DNA of 64,000 bases from Flavobacteriales bacterium (GTDB lineage Bacteria > Bacteroidota > Bacteroidia > Flavobacteriales_E > Vicingaceae). This document shows positions 24,361-33,313 of this stretch, piece after piece. Under the pieces are notes generated by a model. That model saw only the letters and a list, made by a program, of their open reading frames with translations. It made no database searches and had not been told where the DNA came from. Numbering within the stretch: the first letter of the stretch is position 1; each line of letters begins with the position of its first letter. The position numbers and the translations under genes are program-made. Location of the stretch: the NCBI GenBank assembly GCA_015075325.1, contig JABTUP010000017.1:1-64000 (forward strand). The letters are read 5' to 3'.

Positions 24361-25104
24361 ATGAAAGAAAAAGAAAACATCATTTTTGGTATTCATCCAG
24401 TTATCGAAGCCATCAAGTCTGGTAAAGAAATCGAAAAAGTTTATATCCAACAAGATATTCAAGGGCAGGGTTTAACAGAGTTGAGAAACGTAATAAAAAA
24501 ATCGAAAATTCCTTTTTCGTATGTTCCTGTGCAACGCTTAAATAAATACACGCAAGGAAATCATCAAGGCGTATTGTGTTTTATTTCACCTATCGAAACA
24601 CAAGATATTGAAGACATTATTCCGCAATTGTTTGAAGCAGGAAAAGTGCCGTTAATTTTAATTTTAGATAGGGTAACTGATGTGCGAAATTTTGGAGCAA
24701 TAACCCGAACTGCCGAATGTTTGGGTGTTCATGCTGTTGTAATACCCAAAAGAGAATCGGCACAAATTAATGAAGATGCAATAAAAACCTCGTCGGGAGC
24801 TATTTACCGTATTCCAATTTGTAAGGTTGATAATTTAACCGACACTGTTTTTATGCTCAAAGAGAGTGGAATAAATGTGGTGGCTTGTACCGAAAAAACC
24901 GATCAATTGATTTCTTCGGTCGATTTTACTCAACCAACCGCTATAATTATGGGAAGTGAAGAAACAGGTATTGCCAATCAATTGCTAAAAAACAGTAATA
25001 ATTTAGGTAAAATACCTATGGTTGGTGAAATTGCTTCGTTAAATGTTTCTGTAGCAGCAGGAATGGTAATGTACGAAGTGGTTAAACAACGCTTAAACGG
25101 ATAA
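24361..25104 (+). CDS. rlmB: 23S rRNA (guanosine-2'-O-)-methyltransferase RlmB-type
   Basis: A 247-residue SpoU-family enzyme; the ATG at 24361 is used because the earlier in-frame codons overlap the promoter box. The N-terminal substrate domain begins IIFGIHPVIEAIKSG, then the SPOUT knot: LILDRVTDVRNFGAITRTAE (motif 1, with R and N), IIMGSEETGI (motif 2) and IPMVGEIASLNVSVAAGMVMYE (motif 3). RlmB 2'-O-methylates G2251 in the 23S peptidyl-transferase P loop; a neighbouring family member could act on tRNA. The end overlaps the convergent TPR-like gene by 12 bp. Confidence 0.9.
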   Translation: MKEKENIIFGIHPVIEAIKSGKEIEKVYIQQDIQGQGLTELRNVIKKSKIPFSYVPVQRLNKYTQGNHQGVLCFISPIETQDIEDIIPQLFEAGKVPLILILDRVTDVRNFGAITRTAECLGVHAVVIPKRESAQINEDAIKTSSGAIYRIPICKVDNLTDTVFMLKESGINVVACTEKTDQLISSVDFTQPTAIIMGSEETGIANQLLKNSNNLGKIPMVGEIASLNVSVAAGMVMYEVVKQRLNG

Positions 25105-26637
25105 CGACCTTTTTTTGGTTTTCAATAAATCTGCGTAAGATTTTTTATGGATTTTAGTATCCAACCAAGTCATAAAATCAAAATACCTTGATGCAGCCAG
25201 CTCATATTGGTCTTCCATTACTTTAACCAAATCGGTTTTAAACTGATAAAACAACTTTGTGGTATCATCGGGGTTTTTAGCTCTAACTACTTTTTTAATG
25301 TTTTTTAAGAACACATTTTCAAATTGATAGTTTCGTTGGTTTTTATCAACAAATCGTTTCGTCGATTTTATGGTGTATTCTAATAAATCGTAGTTGCCCA
25401 ATTCAAAATGGATGATAAGATTTACTAATCTAGCAAAAGTAAATACATCTTGACGAAGAATAGGTTCGTTGCTGTTTAAAACAATATTGTTGTATTTTAA
25501 TGCTAATTTGTATTCTCCTGCACTAAAATAAACTCTTGATATGTTGTAGTAAAGCAATAATACGCTTTCGTTGCTCAACTTGCCTTCGTATTTTTCAATG
25601 CCTTCAAGGGTTTTAGGAATAACCTCTTCAATGGCTTTTTTATACTCTCCAGAATAACAATAGGCTAATAATTCTGCATTGTTTGGTAACGAAAATAAAT
25701 CCAGTTGAATATCAATACTCTCAAAACCAGGTTGATTTGATAACGCTTTAATTTTATCTACATAAAGTAAGCAATTTTCAATGTCATTATTGTTTAAATA
25801 AGCATAAGTAATGCTGTTTAAAGCTTTAATGTATCTTTTCGGAAGTTCTTTCATAATGAAAGCATTTGATTCCATTATTTTAAGCACTTTTTGTAAATGG
25901 CTAAACGCCGAGTTGTAATCGCCATTTGCAATATAACACATGGCTTTTATAGAGAAACATGCTGTAGCTGCTTTTAAAGTTAATGCTGTATTTTTTTCAC
26001 TAATCAATGGGTGGTTGGATATTTTTTTAACCAACTCAGCTTCCTCTGGGTTTCTGGTGTAACCACCTTTACGCATTACTGCATTAATTTGAGAATACAA
26101 CATTTGGTATTCAGCAATGTTTCTCAATTTTTCAATGCAATCTGTTTCTTCATCAACAAGTTTATTTAAATCGGCTTCAAAAACACCTCTGTGATAACCT
26201 TCTTCAACCAATTTTTTCTCCCAGTTTATCAAGTCCAGAAGAAAATAATATTTCTCAAAATTGTAAGCAATGGTTTTGGCTTTGGCAATGTATTTCGAAC
26301 ACTCTTTGTAAAGTGCTTTGTTGTATAGCAATTCAATATTACGCAATTGCTCTTGTAAAATAGAAGCAGCAGAGTTATCGGCATAAAAACCTCTTAGACT
26401 TTTAAGAATAAGGTTATACAAATGATTTTTCTCGGAGGGCAAGTGTTTAATAAATGTTTCTGCTTTAAATTGTTCTTTTATAGCTTCTTCGTTGTATTCG
26501 TTTTGTAATTCAATGGCTTCAAAAAGTTTGAGGTAGTTTTTTTCGCCCGACTGCAATGAAGACGATAGTTTGAAATACCTTTTTTCTGATTTTGATAACG
26601 ATTTAATTAACTGGAATAGTTCTGTTGATGGCTTCAT
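25093..26637 (-). CDS. TPR-like alpha-solenoid protein of unknown function
   Basis: A 514-residue soluble protein made almost only of helices. Degenerate TPR-like pairs are visible, such as KALYKECSKYIAKAKTIAYNFE, NGDYNSAFSHLQKVLKIM, CYSGEYKKAIEEVIPKTLEGI and FSAGEYKLALKYNNIVLN. The N-terminal LFQLIKSLSKSEKRYFKL is a pattern seen in a group of Bacteroidota proteins I recognise but cannot name. No signal peptide. Probably a scaffold or regulator. A TACTTTTG -7 box lies before the start. Confidence 0.65.
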   Translation of the reverse strand: MKPSTELFQLIKSLSKSEKRYFKLSSSLQSGEKNYLKLFEAIELQNEYNEEAIKEQFKAETFIKHLPSEKNHLYNLILKSLRGFYADNSAASILQEQLRNIELLYNKALYKECSKYIAKAKTIAYNFEKYYFLLDLINWEKKLVEEGYHRGVFEADLNKLVDEETDCIEKLRNIAEYQMLYSQINAVMRKGGYTRNPEEAELVKKISNHPLISEKNTALTLKAATACFSIKAMCYIANGDYNSAFSHLQKVLKIMESNAFIMKELPKRYIKALNSITYAYLNNNDIENCLLYVDKIKALSNQPGFESIDIQLDLFSLPNNAELLAYCYSGEYKKAIEEVIPKTLEGIEKYEGKLSNESVLLLYYNISRVYFSAGEYKLALKYNNIVLNSNEPILRQDVFTFARLVNLIIHFELGNYDLLEYTIKSTKRFVDKNQRNYQFENVFLKNIKKVVRAKNPDDTTKLFYQFKTDLVKVMEDQYELAASRYFDFMTWLDTKIHKKSYADLLKTKKRSLSV

Positions 26638-26670
26638 AGCAATTCAATAGTTGAAAGTCAGATTAGAATA

Positions 26671-26678
26671 CAAAAGTA
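26671..26678 (-). promoter_or_regulatory. -7 box for the TPR-like gene
   Basis: Read on the minus strand, TACTTTTG fits TAnnTTTG and lies 34 bp before the ATG. A TTTG occurs further upstream but at 25 nt rather than about 20. Confidence 0.4.
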
Positions 26679-26816
26679 CAAATATTTTATTAATTCTGTT
26701 AATCAAAAGTATTTATAGGAATTCAATAGAGACGATTTTAGCCTTCTTATTTGATTAACGGTATATTTTGGGGTTGAAATGTGTAAAATAGCTGTCTTTT
26801 TGGAACATACTAAGTT

Positions 26817-28088
26817 TTACTGGTGATTAATTAAAAACTCTTCAATAGCATCATAGATTTGTTGCAGCTCTGTACTTGTGATGCAGTAAGGTGGTAAAAT
26901 GTACAGCACATTTCCTAACGGGCGAAGCAAGATGTTTTTATTCAAGAAAAATTGATAAAGTTTGTCGCGTAAGTTGTTGAAATACGATGAGTTTTCTTCG
27001 GTATTGAATTCCAAAGCCAAAATGGTTCCAGTTTGTCGCACTTCTTTTAGTTTTGAGAAAGTTTCTATTTTAGCTTTAAATACCTGATGATTTTTTGCAA
27101 TCAGTTCAATTTGTTGCCAAGTTTCTGATTTTTCCATTAAATCTAGGCTAGCACAAGCTACCGCACAAGCTAATGGATTGCCAGTAAACGAGTGTCCATG
27201 AAAAAATGTTTTGCTGTGGTTGTCCGATAAAAATTCGTTGTAAATTTTGTTCGAACAAAGCGTTAATCCCATTGGCATTGCTCCACCCGTTAATCCTTTC
27301 GATAAACAAACCAAATCGGGCTTGGTGTTGATGTAATCAGTTGCAAACCATTTGCCTGTTCGTCCGAAACCGGTCATTACTTCGTCGGCAATAGTTAAAA
27401 CATGGTTTTCTTTACAAACGAGCAATAATTTTTCTAAAATTTCAGGGCTATACATTACCATTCCTGCCGAACCTTGAACCAGCGGCTCAAATATAAAAGC
27501 AGCAACATCTTGTTTTTGAACAAGAGCTTTAAGTTGTTCTAATGTACGTTGTTCGTTGCCTTTTGTAGGAACATCAATAAATTCAACATCAAACAAAAAC
27601 GGAAAAAAAGGTTGGTTAAAAGCATTTCTTCCGCCAACACTCATAGCACCAAAGGTATCGCCATGGTAGGCATCTTTAAACGCAATAATTTTTGTTTTTT
27701 TCTGGTTTTGGTTATACCAATATTGAAAAGCCATTTTTATGGCAACTTCTACAGCTGTGCTGCCATTATCGGAAAAAAAAACTTTGTTTAAAAAGGGCAG
27801 TTTGCCCAAAATTCTTTCAGCTAATTCGATGGCTTTCGGGTGAGTAAAACCTGCAAAAATAACGTGTTCTAGGGTATTGAATTGCTCACTAACAGCTTTA
27901 GCTAAATAGGGGTGAGAGTGTCCGTGTAGATTTGTCCACCACGAAGAAACACCATCTATAATTTTTCTTCCATCTTCGGTAATCAAGTAAATACCGTCTG
28001 CTTTTACAACGGGTAAAATTTGTTGTACGGTTTTCATTTGGGTAAATGGATGCCAAATGTATTTGGTGTCTTTTTCTTGTAAACTCAT
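26817..28088 (-). CDS. bioA: adenosylmethionine-8-amino-7-oxononanoate aminotransferase
   Basis: A 423-residue PLP enzyme of class III. BioA markers are present: IWHPFTQMK near the N-terminus, WWTNLHGHSHP, FSDNGSTAVEVAIKMAFQYW for cofactor phosphate binding, AYHGDTFGAMSVGG, the Asp motif IADEVMTGFGRTG, and the Schiff-base Lys in CLSKGLTGG. It converts KAPA to DAPA in biotin synthesis using SAM as amino donor. Other bio genes are absent from the window, so it is a solitary gene with its own promoter. Confidence 0.95.
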   Translation of the reverse strand: MSLQEKDTKYIWHPFTQMKTVQQILPVVKADGIYLITEDGRKIIDGVSSWWTNLHGHSHPYLAKAVSEQFNTLEHVIFAGFTHPKAIELAERILGKLPFLNKVFFSDNGSTAVEVAIKMAFQYWYNQNQKKTKIIAFKDAYHGDTFGAMSVGGRNAFNQPFFPFLFDVEFIDVPTKGNEQRTLEQLKALVQKQDVAAFIFEPLVQGSAGMVMYSPEILEKLLLVCKENHVLTIADEVMTGFGRTGKWFATDYINTKPDLVCLSKGLTGGAMPMGLTLCSNKIYNEFLSDNHSKTFFHGHSFTGNPLACAVACASLDLMEKSETWQQIELIAKNHQVFKAKIETFSKLKEVRQTGTILALEFNTEENSSYFNNLRDKLYQFFLNKNILLRPLGNVLYILPPYCITSTELQQIYDAIEEFLINHQ

Positions 28089-28095
28089 GGTGTTG

Positions 28096-28127
28096 CAAAG
28101 ATGAACATTTTGTTGAGTTCTAACAAA
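28096..28127 (-). promoter_or_regulatory. promoter of bioA
   Basis: On the minus strand TTTG (28124-28127) is followed after 20 bp by CATCTTTG (28096-28103), close to the Bacteroidota TTTG-N19/20-TAnnTTTG promoter with one mismatch in the -7 box. The box ends 7 bp before the ATG, so the mRNA would be nearly leaderless. Confidence 0.55.
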
Positions 28128-28282
28128 TGTGTATTGTTTATGTATTAGCTATTGAGACTTCAAATCCAAAGTGGTATGATTTGAGATTGCGAGTCAACCC
28201 CACAATGACGGAAGTAGAAGATAAAGTGCTGGATTTTTGACTATTAAACCATCAATTAACGGAAAAACCAACCAACAACGTC

Positions 28283-28303
28283 ATGACGGGCTTGACCCGT
28301 CAT
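28283..28303. repeat. ATGACGGG palindrome in bioA/WG-repeat gap
   Basis: ATGACGGG (28283-28290) and CCCGTCAT (28296-28303) form a perfect 8-bp GC-rich hairpin in an AT-rich 261-bp gap. It resembles dispersed CGTCAT-type intergenic repeats. Nothing else was recognised in the gap besides the bioA promoter. Confidence 0.55.
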
Positions 28304-28349
28304 CTTTTATATGTTACTTAGTGAAGTTCAACTCTAGAGTAGTCTAAAA

Positions 28350-29510
28350 TTAAAATTGATTGTCTTTTTTAATTAAGATTGTTTCTCCCTTTTTATTTAA
28401 TATACCATAAACTGTTTTACCAGTTTTAAGGTTAAATCTACTAAATTTTGCAAGTCCATTTTTAAATTCATCAACTGTTAATCCTTTTTCATTGAAAAGA
28501 ACTTTCCCATCATAATCAATAAATTTTGCATAGGAAGTACCAGTATTAAGAATGCCATTATCAACAAGTTCTTTTATAAATAAAATTGATTGCTCTGTTC
28601 GGTCAGATCTATTAAAGTGTTTGAAAGAGTTATAAGTTTTTATTATCTCTCCTTTTTTATTTATAAGTAGAAACTCACCAGTATAATCTTTTTTCACTAA
28701 AGCAAAACCTTTGTAGAAACCAGTTGCAAATACATATTGTGGTTCTAGAACGATATTACCTTTTAAGTTTATAAATCCAAAAAGACCATTAGTGTTTTCA
28801 ACTCGAGCAATACTATCACTAAACGAAGTAGGCTCTTTAGTGTAAAGATAATCTATAATTACATTACCTTTTTTGTCAATAAAACCCCAATGAAATTTAT
28901 CGTACTTTTTTACACAAGTTTTAGCTAAGTCGTAATAAAAATCCTTTGCAATGGAGAATGATTTCTCCATGATTTTATTCCCAGAATTATCAAGATAAAT
29001 AAAATATTCTTCATTTGTTTTTGAATTATTAATAGGTATACGAACAACTTCGTTACTAAAAGAAAAAGTTTCTCCGTATTTTATATTATTGGTGTTTTTT
29101 GGTAAATCAAATATTTTTCTTCCTTGTTTATCAATAAAAAATGAACTTGTAGACATATCAGAATCTCTAAAATCATAAATGTGAGCATAACCGTTAGTAA
29201 AAGGATGGTATTGTGTAACATTTCCTGACCAAATAGGTTTTAAAGTCGATAAATCTATTAATTCACTAAGTCCACTAGCATTAGATTTAATCGTTAATAA
29301 TATATTTTCACTTATTATTGGGTCTTTAATCGTATAATCAATAAGCAATTTACCATTAATGTCAATTATACCATAATTGTTTCCTTTCTTTACTAAGATA
29401 TGATTACTATCAATAACTTGACTAAATTCATCACACTCAATTTCAATTTGTGAATACAGTAAGTTTATTTGATAAATAATAATTAAGCCTAATAAGATTA
29501 ACTTCTTCAT
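28350..29510 (-). CDS. WG-repeat protein, exported
   Basis: A 386-residue protein with signal peptide MKKLILLGLIIIYQINLLYS. It carries at least six WG-type beta repeats, visible as YGIIDINGKLLIDY, WGFIDKKGNVIIDY, FGFINLKGNIVLEPQY and YGILNKKGETIL. WG repeats are thought to bind proteins or ligands; no enzyme motif is seen. It lies 31 bp downstream of the transketolase C-terminal gene on the same strand and may be read from it. Confidence 0.8.
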   Translation of the reverse strand: MKKLILLGLIIIYQINLLYSQIEIECDEFSQVIDSNHILVKKGNNYGIIDINGKLLIDYTIKDPIISENILLTIKSNASGLSELIDLSTLKPIWSGNVTQYHPFTNGYAHIYDFRDSDMSTSSFFIDKQGRKIFDLPKNTNNIKYGETFSFSNEVVRIPINNSKTNEEYFIYLDNSGNKIMEKSFSIAKDFYYDLAKTCVKKYDKFHWGFIDKKGNVIIDYLYTKEPTSFSDSIARVENTNGLFGFINLKGNIVLEPQYVFATGFYKGFALVKKDYTGEFLLINKKGEIIKTYNSFKHFNRSDRTEQSILFIKELVDNGILNTGTSYAKFIDYDGKVLFNEKGLTVDEFKNGLAKFSRFNLKTGKTVYGILNKKGETILIKKDNQF

Positions 29511-29541
29511 GTTTTTTTGTTTATATTTTTTTAAATTGCAT

Positions 29542-30489
29542 TTACTTTCTCTTCATCACTTTTTCCACAGCCTTAACAATACTTTCAGCGTTTAAGCCGT
29601 ATTTTTCCATTAATTGAGCAGGAGTTCCGCTTTCTCCAAACGAATCGTTTACTGCAACATATTCAATTGGCATTGGGTTGTTTATGCTAATTAGTTGAGC
29701 AATACTATCTCCCAAACCGCCATTCATCATGTGCTCTTCGGCAGTAACTATACATTTTGTTTTATTAGCCGATTTTAGCACCGCTTCTTCGTCGAGTGGT
29801 TTTATGGTGTGGATGTTAATAATTTCAGCACTGATGCCTTTTGCTTCTAATTGCTCACCTGCTTGTATTGCTTCCCAAACCAAATGACCTGTAGCAAAAA
29901 TGGTTACATCAGTTCCTTCGTTTAACACAATAGCTTTACCAATTTCAAAAGGTTCGTTCATAAAAACAGGAACGGCTGGTCTTCCGAAACGTAAATACAC
30001 AGGGCCATCATGGTTAGCAATAGCCTTAGTTGCAGCTTTGGTTTGGTTGTAATCGCATGGGTTAATAACGGTCATGCCTGGCAGCATTTTCATTAAACCA
30101 ATGTCTTCTAATATTTGGTGAGTAGCACCATCTTCACCCAAAGTTAAACCAGCATGTGAAGCACAAATTTTTACATTTTTACCCGAGTAAGCTACTGCCT
30201 GACGGATTTGGTCGTACACTCTACCTGTAGAGAAATTGGCAAAAGTTCCGGTAAACGGAATTTTACCACCAATGGTCATACCAGCAGCTATACCAATCAT
30301 GTTGGCTTCAGCAATACCCACTTGAAAAAATCGATCTGGATTTTCTTTCTCAAACTGATTCATTTTTAACGAACCTGTTAAGTCGGCACAAAGAGCCACC
30401 ACGTTTGGGTTTTCTCTTCCTAATTCAGTTAATCCATCGCCAAAGCCAGAGCGAGTATCTTTTTTTTCGGTGTAGGTGTATTTTTTCAT
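29542..30489 (-). CDS. transketolase, C-terminal (pyrimidine-binding) subunit
   Basis: A 315-residue protein matching the C-terminal half of split transketolases: GFGDGLTELGRENPNVVALCADLTGS, FFQVGIAEANMIGIAAGM with the catalytic Glu for TPP activation, and the C-terminal TVFATGHLVWEAIQAG plus EEHMMNGGLGDSIAQL. With the N-terminal subunit it forms the transketolase of the non-oxidative pentose phosphate pathway. The partner gene (32369-33214) is upstream on the same strand but not adjacent: a VWA gene and a four-helix gene lie between. Confidence 0.93.
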   Translation of the reverse strand: MKKYTYTEKKDTRSGFGDGLTELGRENPNVVALCADLTGSLKMNQFEKENPDRFFQVGIAEANMIGIAAGMTIGGKIPFTGTFANFSTGRVYDQIRQAVAYSGKNVKICASHAGLTLGEDGATHQILEDIGLMKMLPGMTVINPCDYNQTKAATKAIANHDGPVYLRFGRPAVPVFMNEPFEIGKAIVLNEGTDVTIFATGHLVWEAIQAGEQLEAKGISAEIINIHTIKPLDEEAVLKSANKTKCIVTAEEHMMNGGLGDSIAQLISINNPMPIEYVAVNDSFGESGTPAQLMEKYGLNAESIVKAVEKVMKRK

Positions 30490-30512
30490 TGTATAGTTGA
30501 TTGTTGTTTGTT

Positions 30513-31892
30513 TTAGAATTTTATTTGAGCCGAAGCTCCAGAAGTTATTTTAAATGTTTTTTCTTTTGTTTCAATTACTTTGTTAGAGTTTACGCTTCGG
30601 TAAACTATTCTGTAGTTTCCGGGTTGAAGTATTACGGTTTCTCGTGTGCTGTTTGGCGAGAGGTTGTAAATCCATTTAAGGGAATTATTTTCTTCTACAA
30701 AAACACTTGCAATACCTTTTGCAGGAAGAAAAATGGTTGCAATACCAGGGTCGGCAATAAAAACTTTGGTGGTATGGCTTTGAGCAATATTTACTTTGTT
30801 GATGTTGATTCGTGGTAAGGTTAATATTTCTAAATCGTAATCGCCCACAAGGTATTTGGTGGTTTCTTCAAAATTTTGAACGTGAAATGTTTTTAAGTCC
30901 CCATGTTTACGAACCAAACACTTTAAATCAGAATATTCATTTAATCCACTCATTTCCATTTTTAACATTCCCTGAGGGGCATCAACGCCAATAATGTTAT
31001 GCTTTCCTGCCGTAATTTCAATATCTTTTTTGGTTACTTCGGGTAAGGTGTGAACTACTAAATCGTAACGCAAAGCAGGATTGATTGGAACAGTATCGGG
31101 TACACCGTAAGCGTTTATGGTATGAATAAAATTATATTGAATGGATTTGGAGAAACTATCGTAAAAAGTCATGTTTACATCAGTTTCGGTTGGTTTTCCA
31201 AAAGCATCCATCAGGTTTACTTGAACGGTAGTATTGTTCATTACCTGTGAAATGACAATTTGTAACACATTTTCAAATGAAGCTGCATCTTTAGTTTCAA
31301 AGAAATTACCTACACAACGAAAAGCTTCGATGGTTTCTAAATCTAATCCCATTCCAATTACAAAAGGACGAAGTGTAACTCCATTTTTTTGTAGAGCAAG
31401 AGCCACAGCACAAGGGTCGCCTTGACATTCCTCAATACCGTCGGTTATTAAAATAATAATGTTTTTGCAATTGGTACAAGGCGGAAAATCGTTTTTGGTT
31501 TGTTCGAGTGAATAAGCAATTGGAGTTGTACCAGTTGGGCGGATTTCGGTTAGTTTAGTTTTAATTTTATTGAAGTTATTGTTTGCAAAAGGAACTTCCA
31601 ATTTCGTGTCTTCACAACTCCTGTTACCAGCTGCTACCGAAAATTGGTGACCGTAAACACGCAAAGCAACTTCAATGTTTTCTTTGTTTTTTAAGCTATC
31701 CATTAAATGGCTAAGCAAACGGGATGCTACTTTCATTTTTTGTTCTTGACCCCATAAGCCATACATGCTCTGAGAGGCATCTAAAACAAAGAGTATTCTA
31801 GTTTTTTGTGGTGTTTGAGAAAAGGAATTGAGTGTTAAAATAAAGCTTAAAACAAAGGTAAGAGTTTTAATATGTTTGGTAAATGATTTCAA
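30513..31892 (-). CDS. von Willebrand factor type A domain protein, exported
   Basis: About 459 residues. VWA domain at the front with a full MIDAS: LDASQSM, TTPIAYSL and ILITDGIEE; the second half is beta-rich with SLKWIYNLSPNSTRETVIL-type carboxypeptidase-like modules. No in-frame ATG precedes the signal segment; I take TTG at 31892, giving SFTKHIKTLTFVLSFILTLNSFSQ as signal peptide. A longer frame from TTG 31922 would encode heptamer repeat (KTENCRLKT) as its N-terminus. It probably binds protein partners in the periplasm or outside; its position between transketolase halves has no obvious functional meaning. Confidence 0.78.
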   Translation of the reverse strand: MKSFTKHIKTLTFVLSFILTLNSFSQTPQKTRILFVLDASQSMYGLWGQEQKMKVASRLLSHLMDSLKNKENIEVALRVYGHQFSVAAGNRSCEDTKLEVPFANNNFNKIKTKLTEIRPTGTTPIAYSLEQTKNDFPPCTNCKNIIILITDGIEECQGDPCAVALALQKNGVTLRPFVIGMGLDLETIEAFRCVGNFFETKDAASFENVLQIVISQVMNNTTVQVNLMDAFGKPTETDVNMTFYDSFSKSIQYNFIHTINAYGVPDTVPINPALRYDLVVHTLPEVTKKDIEITAGKHNIIGVDAPQGMLKMEMSGLNEYSDLKCLVRKHGDLKTFHVQNFEETTKYLVGDYDLEILTLPRININKVNIAQSHTTKVFIADPGIATIFLPAKGIASVFVEENNSLKWIYNLSPNSTRETVILQPGNYRIVYRSVNSNKVIETKEKTFKITSGASAQIKF

Positions 31893-32363
31893 AGTCTTCA
31901 GTCTACAGTTTTCAGTCTTCAATAATAAAAAGGGTCTATTTATATTTTTCAGGATTATTAATCATGTGGTTTAATAATTTGCCTATTTCAATAGAATGTT
32001 CAATTTTATCGGTATAAGTTTTTTCGTCTATATATTCACATGCAAAAGCAAAATCGAGCCAAACTTGAGTTTCTGAATTTTCCATATCTGAATCAGATAT
32101 CTTTGAAACAAAATGAGCAGGATATTGTCGTTTTCTATATCCTTCAGCTAGATTTGCACAAACAGAACGAGAACATCTTCTAACTTGATCAGTTAAAGAG
32201 TACCTTTCTTCTTTAGGAAAAGATTTTGAAATTTTAAAAATCTCCATCGCCAAAGAAAACGCCTTTTTATAAACTGTTAAATCTTTGAATGTACTCATGT
32301 TTGTTTTTAGTTTTTTTTCTTTTTTTTTTTTTTTTCTGAGAACTGAGAATTGTAGACTGGGAA
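31891..32363. mobile_element. inverted heptamer arms enclosing a four-helix-bundle gene
   Basis: Left arm: AAAGTCT, TCAGTCT, ACAGTTT, TCAGTCT (31891-31918). Right arm: CTGAGAA, CTGAGAA, TTGTAGA, CTGGGAA (32336-32363). The arms are the same heptamer family in opposite orientation. Between them lie only the four-helix-bundle gene and a 25-nt T-rich tract (32311-32335). The total of 473 bp is almost the size of the GxxExxY element. It sits between genes that are usually adjacent. Confidence 0.65.
31936..32298 (-). CDS. four-helix-bundle protein (S23/IVP family)
   Basis: A 120-residue protein of the 23S rRNA intervening-sequence/four-helix-bundle family. Family marks: DLTVYKKAFSLAMEIFKISKSFPKEERYSL at the start, QVRRCSRSVCANLAEGY in helix 2, and SETQVWLDFAFACEYI in helix 3. 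Relatives are encoded in 23S rRNA inserts and as Avd, the accessory protein of diversity-generating retroelements, which binds nucleic acid and reverse transcriptase. No reverse transcriptase or variable repeat lies nearby. It is flanked by inverted heptamer arms, which hints that it may act on repeat DNA or RNA. Confidence 0.9.
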   Translation of the reverse strand: MSTFKDLTVYKKAFSLAMEIFKISKSFPKEERYSLTDQVRRCSRSVCANLAEGYRKRQYPAHFVSKISDSDMENSETQVWLDFAFACEYIDEKTYTDKIEHSIEIGKLLNHMINNPEKYK

Positions 32364-32368
32364 TTCGA

Positions 32369-33214
32369 TTAATAATCTCCCAAAGTTTCTTCCAATTGAC
32401 CTAAGGCTGTAGCGAGTTGTTCATCGTTAGGTGCAACTCCATGCCATTTGTGAGATCCCATCATAAAGTCAACACCATTACCCATTTCGGTTTTCATTAT
32501 TATCATAACGGGTTTTCCTTTTCCTAAGTGTGTTTTGGCTTTATTTACTGTTTCAATAATGTTTTGCATGTTATTTCCATTCATGTGCAATACATCCCAC
32601 CCAAAAGCATGCCATTTGCCTGCAAGGTCACCTAAACTCAACACTTCGTCGGTGCTACCATCTATTTGTTGTTGGTTGTAATCGATACACGAAATTAAAT
32701 TGTCAACTTTATTGTGTGCAGCATACATAGCAGCTTCCCAAATCTGACCTTCTTGCAACTCGCCATCACCGTGTAACGAAAATACCGTTGATTTATCACC
32801 ATTTAGTTTTTTGGTTAATGCAGCACCAATTGCATTTGATAATCCTTGACCTAATGAGCCACTTGCCATTCTTACTCCTTCTAGTCCTTCATGAGTGGTA
32901 GGGTGTCCTTGTAAACGAGAATTTAATTTTCTAAATGTTGCTAATTCTGCAACAGGAAAATAACCTGAACGAGCCAAAACACTATAAAAAACAGGCGAAA
33001 TGTGTCCGTTTGAAAGGAAGAATACATCTTGGTTTTTACCATCCATATCAAATGGCTTTGGTTGATGATTCATGATTTCGAAATACAACGCAACCAAATA
33101 ATCGGTACAACCTAATGAACCGCCAGGATGACCAGAGTTAACGGCATGAACCATTCTTACAATATCTCTTCTTACTTGAGAAGCAACTTTTTCTAATTCT
33201 ACAATTGATGGCAT
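32369..33214 (-). CDS. transketolase, N-terminal (TPP-binding) subunit
   Basis: A 281-residue protein equal to the N-terminal half of transketolase: VNSGHPGGSLGCTDYLVALYF, HISPVFYSVLARSGYFP, MASGSLGQGLSNAIGAAL, and the TPP motif GDGELQEGQIWEAAMYAAHNKVDNLISCIDYNQQQ. It ends WHGVAPNDEQ as expected. It works with the C-terminal subunit encoded at 29542-30489. Its stop lies 6 bp from the right arm of the four-helix element, so the element could have landed directly after this gene. Confidence 0.93.
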   Translation of the reverse strand: MPSIVELEKVASQVRRDIVRMVHAVNSGHPGGSLGCTDYLVALYFEIMNHQPKPFDMDGKNQDVFFLSNGHISPVFYSVLARSGYFPVAELATFRKLNSRLQGHPTTHEGLEGVRMASGSLGQGLSNAIGAALTKKLNGDKSTVFSLHGDGELQEGQIWEAAMYAAHNKVDNLISCIDYNQQQIDGSTDEVLSLGDLAGKWHAFGWDVLHMNGNNMQNIIETVNKAKTHLGKGKPVMIIMKTEMGNGVDFMMGSHKWHGVAPNDEQLATALGQLEETLGDY

Positions 33215-33313
33215 TTTTACTGTGTTTTTGGGTTATAAAATAGAAAACAAAAGTAGTTCAATTTAAAGAAAAGCAATAGTCGTGTTGAAAACTTGTAATA
33301 AGTACCTAAATAG

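Noticed and set aside
31936-32298. Diversity-generating retroelement accessory gene (avd)
   Set aside because: No reverse transcriptase, template repeat or variable repeat is present, so the four-helix protein is assigned only at family level.
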